This document shows, in pieces, positions 58,744-64,000 of a stretch of 64,000 nt of DNA. Position 1 is the first letter of the stretch, and each line of letters begins with the position of its first letter. The stretch spans positions 682,001-746,000 of the forward strand of contig NZ_JADQDK010000001.1 of NCBI RefSeq assembly GCF_019263705.2, given 5' to 3'. A program made the position numbers and the translations under genes. Origin of the DNA: Pseudonocardia abyssalis. Lineage in GTDB: Bacteria > Actinomycetota > Actinomycetes > Mycobacteriales > Pseudonocardiaceae. The notes under the pieces are model-generated. The model was not told the origin of the DNA. It ran no database searches and saw only the letters and a list, made by a program, of their open reading frames with translations.

Positions 58744-61700
58744 TCAGTGGCTCCCGTCGGTGGTGGGGTCGATGAGGGTCATGAGCAGCGAGCTGAGCGA
58801 CGACGCCGGCGCGGGCACCGGTTCGGCGGCGCGGGGGGCCGGGATGCCGGCGAGCGCGGTCGCGATGTCGCCGACCGTGCGGGCCCGCATGAGCACCGAC
58901 GGATCGGTGCTGCGCCCGACCCGCCGTTCGACGGCCGCGGTGAGCTCGGCGATGGTCACCGAGTCCAGGCCGAGTCGGGCCATCTCGGCGTCACCGGGGT
59001 CCTCACCGAGGACGTCGAGGAAGGCATGGCGGACGCCGCGGGTGACGGTGTCGAGGTCGGGCCGGGTGCCGGCCGGCCCGGCGGTTGCCGGGTCGGCCGC
59101 CGCAGGGGTGGCCGGTGGGAGAACGGTCCCCGCCGGGACGGTCGCGAGGGGTACGGGCGGTCCGGGGACGGCGGCCGCGGGTGCGGCGGCCGCGGATGCG
59201 AGGGCCGAGGTGGGGACGCCCGGTGCCGGGACGGCCGGCGCCGGAGCAGCCGCTGCGGGCTGGGCCGTCGCGGGGACGGCCGGCGCGGCGACGGCCGCGG
59301 CGGGTGTCGCCCCGCCCGGGAGGATCACCGCCCCGCCCGTGACGAGGTGGGCGGCGAAGGCGGTGCGGGCCGCGGCCGGGGTCAGGGAGTGCGCGGCGGC
59401 GAACCCGGCGTCGGCCGCCATTCCGGTACCGCTCCAGTTCGGCCAGGCGTGCGCGGTCACCGCGGTGACCGGCCCGTGCTCCCGCTGGGCGAGTGCGAGC
59501 TGGTGGGCGTTGGCCATCGCGTAGTCGACGACCCCCGGCCCGGCCTCGGTCAGCGCACCCGCGATCGAGGACACCAGCACGACGCTCTGCGCGCCGTGGG
59601 CCTGCGCGAGCCGCACCACGTTCTCGGAGCCGGCGACCTTCGGGTCCAGGACCCGGCGCGCGTCGTCGACGCTGCGGCGGCGGACCGCGCCGAACGGGTT
59701 CACCCCGCCCGAGCAGTGCACGATCCCGCGCAGCCGGCCCCAGCGCCGTCCGAACTCCCCGACGGCCGCGGCGAGCGCGGCGGGGTCGGTGACGTCGGCG
59801 GGCAGGTAGGCCAGCTCGGCCGCCAGGCCCGTCGGCAGGTCGCCTGCGGGTGAGCGTCCGACGATGCCGATCGCCCGGGCCCCGGACGCGGCGAGCTGGG
59901 CGACCAGTTCGCGTCCGACGGCCCCGAGCCCGCCCGTGACCAGGTGGAAGCCGTCTCCGTCGAGCGTCGGGGCGATGGCGGCCGGGAGCGGGACGGTCCG
60001 CGACCGCAGCCGCTGACCGCGGCGGTACGCGGTGGCCCCGTCGGGCGCCCGCAGCTCGGCGACGAGCTGGTGGGCGCGCACGTCGGCCGCGTCGGTGGGG
60101 TCGAGGTCGAGCGTGCTGACGCGCAGCTTCCCCTCGGCGCCGGCCGCGCGGACGGCGGCGGTGCGGGCGGCCGCCGACGGGTCGAGCACGGTGCGCTCGG
60201 TGTCGTCGACGGCGACCGAGCGGTGCTCGGCCCAGACCACCGCGGCCCCGGCCGGCAGCGTCGACGCGAGGTCGCGCAGCCGCGTCCAGAACTCCTCGAG
60301 CGACGGTCCGGCGTCGTGCGGCCGGTCGAGGTCGGGGACGGCGACGAACCCGCCCGTCCCGTCCGCGGCGACGGCGACGCCCGCGGCCCGCAGAGCGGAG
60401 CTGACCCGCTCCTGCGACGCGGCCGACCGGGCGAGCACCCGGACCGCCCCGACGACCGGCGTCGCGGCGGGGGGAGCGGCCGGCTCCCACACGACCCGCA
60501 GAGCGGTCGCGGGAAGCAGCGACTCGGGGGCGGAGACGTGGCGACTCGCGGGGACGGGCGTCACCCCCTCCGCGAGTCGCTGGTCCTGCGCCCCCGAGTC
60601 GCTGCCCGCGAGTCCCTCCCTTTCCACCCCTGAGTCCTCGAAGGCCTCGGGGTCGGAGAACGGGGGACTCGCGGGGTTCGGGGACTGGTGGTTCCAGTGC
60701 CGGTCGCGAGCGAAGGGGTGGGTGGGGAGGTCGGTCGTGCGGGCGCCGGGGGCCGAGAGCGCCGCCCAGTCGACGTGCGCGAAGCCGTCGCGGACGGACG
60801 CGACCACGTTCGTGTGCGGGTCGGCCACCAGTTCGCGGTCGATCCGCACCACCGGCACGATCCCGTCGACGACGGCCCGCAGCTCGGCGGCCAGCGCGTC
60901 GGCGGTCCGGCCGTGCACCGCGGTCTGGAACTCCAGCACCGCCCGTCCGACGTTGGCGGTGTGCACCAGGTCGGCGGTCTCGGTCGGCCCGGAGGACCCG
61001 CTGAGGCGCACCGAGTAGGCCAGCGCGAGCGCGCGGACCCCGGCCTCGGTGGCCGCGCTGACCCGCAGCACGTGGTCGTGCCCGTGCAGCGGCGGGCGCG
61101 GGGCGGGTACCGGTGGTTCCTCGACGATGACGTGCGCGTTGACCCCGCCCATCCCGAACGCGGAGACCGCGGCCCGGCGCGGGGAACCGTTGCGGCGCCA
61201 GGGGATCGGCGCCGCGGCCGGGTAGAACGGGGTCTCCTCGAAGCGGATGTGGTCGTTGGGGCGGTCGACGTGCAGGGTCGGCGGGATGGTGTCGTGACGC
61301 AGGGCCAGGAGCACCTTCGCGAGCCCCGCGAGACCCGCGGCCGGCTCCAGGTGCCCGATGTTGGTCTTCACCGACCCGATCGCGCAGTACTGGGTGCGGT
61401 CGGTGTGCCGGCGCCAGGCGCGGGTGAGGCCGTCGACCTCGATGGGGTCGCCGAGCGGTGTCCCGGTGCCGTGCGCCTCCAGCATCGAGATGCTGTCGGG
61501 GTGCACGTCGGCGTCGCGCAGGGCGTCGGTGATGACGTCGTGCTGGGCGGTGCTGTTGGGCACGGTCAGGCCGTTGGTGCGCCCGCCGTGGTTGACCGCG
61601 GTGCCCTTGATCACCGCGTGGATCCGGTCGTGGTCGGCCCGCGCGGCCCGCAGCGGCTTGAGGACCAGCGTGATCACGCCCTCGCCGGGCACGAACCCGT

Positions 61701-64000
61701 CGGCGCCGTTGTCGAACGCCCGCGACGCACCCGACGGCGACAGCGCCCGCAGGTTGCGCATCGCCGTGTAGTGCAGCGGCGACACCGCGAGGCGGACCCC
61801 GGACACGATCGCCGTGTCGCACTCGCCGTCGCGCAGGCTGCGGACGGCGGTGTGCAGCGCGACCAGCGACGACGAGCAGAGCGTGTCGATCGTCATGCTC
61901 GGGCCGCGGAGGTCGAGGAAGTAGCTGATCCGGTTGGCCAGGAACGCGTTGTGGTTGCCCAGGCCGCTGTGGGCGTCGAGCTCGCGCTCGACGTTGTACT
62001 CCCGGTAGTGCTGGTAGCTCGCCCCGACGAACACGCCGGTGCGTCGCGGCGCCGCGGTCGGCGCGATCCCGGCCGACTCCAGCGCCTCCCATGCGGTGCG
62101 CAGCAGCCAGCGGGCCTGGGGGTCGAGCACCTCGGCCTGCTTGGGGAAGAAGTCGAAGAACCGGGCGTCGAACTCCTCGATGTCGTGCAGGAACCCGCCC
62201 ACCGGCGGGGTGCCGTCCCACCGGAACTCCGGCGCCGGGCCCACGCCGCTGCCGCCCTCGCACAGCAGCGACCACAGCCCGTCGGCGTCGGCGGCTCCGG
62301 GCAGGGCGCAGGAGAAGCCGATGACGGCCATGTCGCGGTCGCGGCCACCGTCGGTGAGGGCCGGGGCCACCGCCTCCTCGACGGCCTGCGCGAGGGCGGC
62401 CTCGGCGTCGTCGACGGGCAGCTCCTCGGCCAGCTGCTCCACCACCGTCGGCAGCAGGGCGCGGCAGTCGCGGGCGTCGAGCACGTCCATCGGGGTGATC
62501 GCGACGCCGTGAACCTTGTTGATCTCCGCGGCGACCAGCGTGGCCAGCATCGAGTCGAGTCCGGCCGCGGCGAGCGGGCTGGTCGCGGTGATCGACGGGT
62601 CGCGCAGCACGGTGCGGACCAGGTCCACCACGGCTGACTCGGCCAGGACCCGGACCGGGGCGGGGACTCGGGGGCGGGAATCGGGGGACTCGCGGGGGTG
62701 CGAGGGGGGTACCGGTCGGAACTGCACGCCGTCGAGGGTCAGCAGGACGCGGCCGTCGGCGCCGAGCAGCGACATCCGGCCGCGGCGGGCGCCGTCGGAG
62801 GCCGGCGGGTCGGCGGTCAGGTGCACCAGCGCGGCGTCGGCGGGATCGCCGAACGCGACGACCCGCGCCACCGCGACCGGCAGCAGCGTCGAGCCCGGAG
62901 CGGCCGGGTCGGCGAGTGTCAGCACCGCCATCGTCTGCAGGGCGGCGTCCAGCGCGGCGACGGCGCGGACGGTCCGGTCACCGGTCAGGGTCAGGCCCGC
63001 GACGACGGCGTCGGCGCCGAACCGGATCCCGGTGACGGGGCGCAGCGGCGCGGCGTACTCCATGTCGCGGGTGCTGAACCAGGCGTAGAGGCCGTCCGGG
63101 TCGAGCTCGCGGGGGCAGGCACGGGCCAGCTCGTCGGCCGATACGACCGGCGGGGCCTCGGGGGCCGGACCACCGAGCGTCAGGTGCCCGATCACGCGGT
63201 CGCGGTGCCGGAACGCGGCGGTCCGGCCCGACCGGTCGATCGTCACGGGCGCATCGCCCGCGCCCCGGGCGGTGAACGCGACGTCTTCGAGCACCGGCTC
63301 CACCGCCAGCGCCAGGGCCATCAACAGGGCGGCGGGGACGGTCTCCTGCCCCAGCACGACGTGCGCGCCGATCACGGTCCGCCGGGCCGCGTCGGTATCG
63401 GGGACGGCCGGCGCCCGGAAGGGGTACGGCGGCAGCGTCAGCCGCCCGCCGGGGGAGCGGAACCCGTTGCGGGGCAGCACCTTCTCCCCGGCGACGAAGC
63501 GGGCCGCGAGCCCGTCGGCGTCCACCACCTGCTCGCCGCGGACGACGGCCCCGGCGACGGCGTGCCGCAGCCCGACCGCCAGCTCGGCGGCATCCGCACC
63601 CAGCACGGCGACGCGGTGGGCGAGGTGCTGGCGCCCGGTCGCGGCCGACGCGCAGAGCGCCCGCACGTCCACCCCGCTGCCGACGAGCGCGCCGACGTCG
63701 GCCACGCGCCGGGCCAGTGCCTCGGCGGTGTGCGCGGAGAGCAGCAGCACGTGCTCGCCCTCGTCGGCGGTGTCGCCGGAGGGTCCGGGACCGGTCGCGA
63801 GGTGCTCCTCGACGACGACGTGGGCGTTGGTTCCGCCCATCCCGAACGCGCTGATCCCGGCGCGCCGCGGGCCGTCCGAGCGCCACGGGACCGGCTCGAC
63901 GGGCACGGTGAGCGCACCCGACGACAGGTCGACGTGCGCACTCGGCTCCCCGTAGCCCGCGAGGCCGGGGATCTCGCCGTGCTCCAGGCACAGCAGCACC
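58744..64000 (-). CDS. Polyketide synthase, partial: (KS)-DH-ACP-KS-KR-ACP
   Basis: At least 1,751 residues; the start is outside the window. The edge falls near the C-terminus of a KS (SAFGMGGTNAHVVVEE). A linker of trans-AT type ending LTLPPYPFRAP follows, with no AT. The DH has HVVLGQETVP and LDAALQ, both active-site motifs intact. The ACP has AGLDSMLATLV (near 480). The second KS has DTLCSSSLVAL, EAHGTGT and KTNIGHLEPAAG, followed by an adapter ending DLPTHPFARDRHW, again without AT. A long linker with several 34-bp repeats leads to the KR (TGGLGAVG near 1353; Ser and Tyr in VSSIAG and DYAMANA). The C-terminal ACP has RLGLDSVTIAEL (near 1676). It precedes the next PKS gene by one base. 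Confidence 0.9.
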   Translation of the reverse strand, partial: VLLCLEHGEIPGLAGYGEPSAHVDLSSGALTVPVEPVPWRSDGPRRAGISAFGMGGTNAHVVVEEHLATGPGPSGDTADEGEHVLLLSAHTAEALARRVADVGALVGSGVDVRALCASAATGRQHLAHRVAVLGADAAELAVGLRHAVAGAVVRGEQVVDADGLAARFVAGEKVLPRNGFRSPGGRLTLPPYPFRAPAVPDTDAARRTVIGAHVVLGQETVPAALLMALALAVEPVLEDVAFTARGAGDAPVTIDRSGRTAAFRHRDRVIGHLTLGGPAPEAPPVVSADELARACPRELDPDGLYAWFSTRDMEYAAPLRPVTGIRFGADAVVAGLTLTGDRTVRAVAALDAALQTMAVLTLADPAAPGSTLLPVAVARVVAFGDPADAALVHLTADPPASDGARRGRMSLLGADGRVLLTLDGVQFRPVPPSHPRESPDSRPRVPAPVRVLAESAVVDLVRTVLRDPSITATSPLAAAGLDSMLATLVAAEINKVHGVAITPMDVLDARDCRALLPTVVEQLAEELPVDDAEAALAQAVEEAVAPALTDGGRDRDMAVIGFSCALPGAADADGLWSLLCEGGSGVGPAPEFRWDGTPPVGGFLHDIEEFDARFFDFFPKQAEVLDPQARWLLRTAWEALESAGIAPTAAPRRTGVFVGASYQHYREYNVERELDAHSGLGNHNAFLANRISYFLDLRGPSMTIDTLCSSSLVALHTAVRSLRDGECDTAIVSGVRLAVSPLHYTAMRNLRALSPSGASRAFDNGADGFVPGEGVITLVLKPLRAARADHDRIHAVIKGTAVNHGGRTNGLTVPNSTAQHDVITDALRDADVHPDSISMLEAHGTGTPLGDPIEVDGLTRAWRRHTDRTQYCAIGSVKTNIGHLEPAAGLAGLAKVLLALRHDTIPPTLHVDRPNDHIRFEETPFYPAAAPIPWRRNGSPRRAAVSAFGMGGVNAHVIVEEPPVPAPRPPLHGHDHVLRVSAATEAGVRALALAYSVRLSGSSGPTETADLVHTANVGRAVLEFQTAVHGRTADALAAELRAVVDGIVPVVRIDRELVADPHTNVVASVRDGFAHVDWAALSAPGARTTDLPTHPFARDRHWNHQSPNPASPPFSDPEAFEDSGVEREGLAGSDSGAQDQRLAEGVTPVPASRHVSAPESLLPATALRVVWEPAAPPAATPVVGAVRVLARSAASQERVSSALRAAGVAVAADGTGGFVAVPDLDRPHDAGPSLEEFWTRLRDLASTLPAGAAVVWAEHRSVAVDDTERTVLDPSAAARTAAVRAAGAEGKLRVSTLDLDPTDAADVRAHQLVAELRAPDGATAYRRGQRLRSRTVPLPAAIAPTLDGDGFHLVTGGLGAVGRELVAQLAASGARAIGIVGRSPAGDLPTGLAAELAYLPADVTDPAALAAAVGEFGRRWGRLRGIVHCSGGVNPFGAVRRRSVDDARRVLDPKVAGSENVVRLAQAHGAQSVVLVSSIAGALTEAGPGVVDYAMANAHQLALAQREHGPVTAVTAHAWPNWSGTGMAADAGFAAAHSLTPAAARTAFAAHLVTGGAVILPGGATPAAAVAAPAVPATAQPAAAAPAPAVPAPGVPTSALASAAAAPAAAVPGPPVPLATVPAGTVLPPATPAAADPATAGPAGTRPDLDTVTRGVRHAFLDVLGEDPGDAEMARLGLDSVTIAELTAAVERRVGRSTDPSVLMRARTVGDIATALAGIPAPRAAEPVPAPASSLSSLLMTLIDPTTDGSH
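60520..60676. repeat. Cluster of four 34-bp PKS-linker repeats (copies 3-6)
   Basis: Four units at 60520-60553 (inverted), 60568-60601 (direct), 60604-60637 (direct, degenerate) and 60643-60676 (inverted). Each has the two GAGTC half-sites (GACTC when inverted) exactly 22 bp apart. They make up most of the linker between the second KS adapter and the KR domain and are read in several frames and both orientations. Confidence 0.7.
62664..62697 (+). repeat. 34-bp PKS-linker repeat, copy 7 (inverted)
   Basis: GGACTCGGGGGCGGGAA then GGACTCGCGGGG, the inverted form of the element, in the linker between the DH and the first ACP of the right-most synthase protein. It encodes part of RESPDSRPRVP. Confidence 0.7.

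Noticed and set aside
51021..58775. Very long plus-strand open frames (over 1,000 codons) across the polyketide synthase genes
   Set aside because: They mirror the synthase codons in the antisense frame, contain no recognisable domains and are dominated by Arg, Gly, Val, Asp and Glu. They are shadows of the real minus-strand genes.

Overview
The window is high-GC DNA from an actinomycete, most likely a member of the Pseudonocardiales. The evidence is the very high GC content with many GTG starts and ATGA/GTGA overlaps, a class I glutamine synthetase preceded by a complete GlnR-type operator, the glnA - RDD protein - DUF4191 gene neighbourhood typical of Actinobacteria, leaderless promoters, and SCO6880/DUF4913-type conjugation proteins. 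The genus is inference only.

Layout. (1) About 1-38,100 looks like one integrated conjugative or mobilisable element, or a plasmid-derived island. It opens with the end of a primase-polymerase gene and two small unknown genes. A three-gene ABC-3C type conflict (defence) operon follows at 2,735-6,613; it is visibly AT-richer than its surroundings. Two intact insertion sequences come next, an IS4-type element at 7,053-8,602 and an IS256-type element at 8,715-10,083, each with perfect terminal repeats and target duplications. Then come a MobC-like protein and a relaxase (10,454-12,273) and two unknown genes. A complete leftward Tad/Flp pilus operon (about 26,132 down to 13,691) contains a membrane-bound LysM protein fused to a SARP-like winged-helix plus BTAD region. 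A TPR-containing regulator and a HAD phosphatase follow. Last is a leftward type IV secretion operon (37,294 down to 28,304) with a ParA-like ATPase, a VirB2-size membrane protein, a lipoprotein-like protein, a TrbL/VirB6 protein, SCO6880, a VirB4-like ATPase, a TraG/VirD4 coupling protein, DUF4913 and a lytic transglycosylase. (2) About 38,550-43,268 is chromosomal core: glnA with terminator and GlnR box, RDD protein, a decayed MerR gene, DUF4191, an NTF2-like and a VOC protein. (3) From 43,283 to the right edge lies one leftward biosynthetic operon running off the window.

The biosynthetic operon encodes a modular polyketide synthase whose modules mostly lack acyltransferase domains. One malonyl-type AT sits at the end of the second protein. 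The third protein ends in an alpha-oxoamine synthase (AONS) domain, which predicts chain release by decarboxylative condensation with an amino acid. Packed into the same operon are an AlkC/AlkD-like DNA glycosylase (candidate self-resistance, hinting at a DNA-alkylating product), a histone-deacetylase-fold amidohydrolase, a 101-residue unknown protein, a type II thioesterase and an MFS exporter.

Two unexpected DNA-level patterns stand out. Heptamers of the form GACCACG recur with an exact 11-bp period in five places, all in or next to control regions of the mobile element, a format like SARP operators. A 34-bp element occurs seven times, in both orientations, and every copy lies in an inter-domain linker of the PKS genes.
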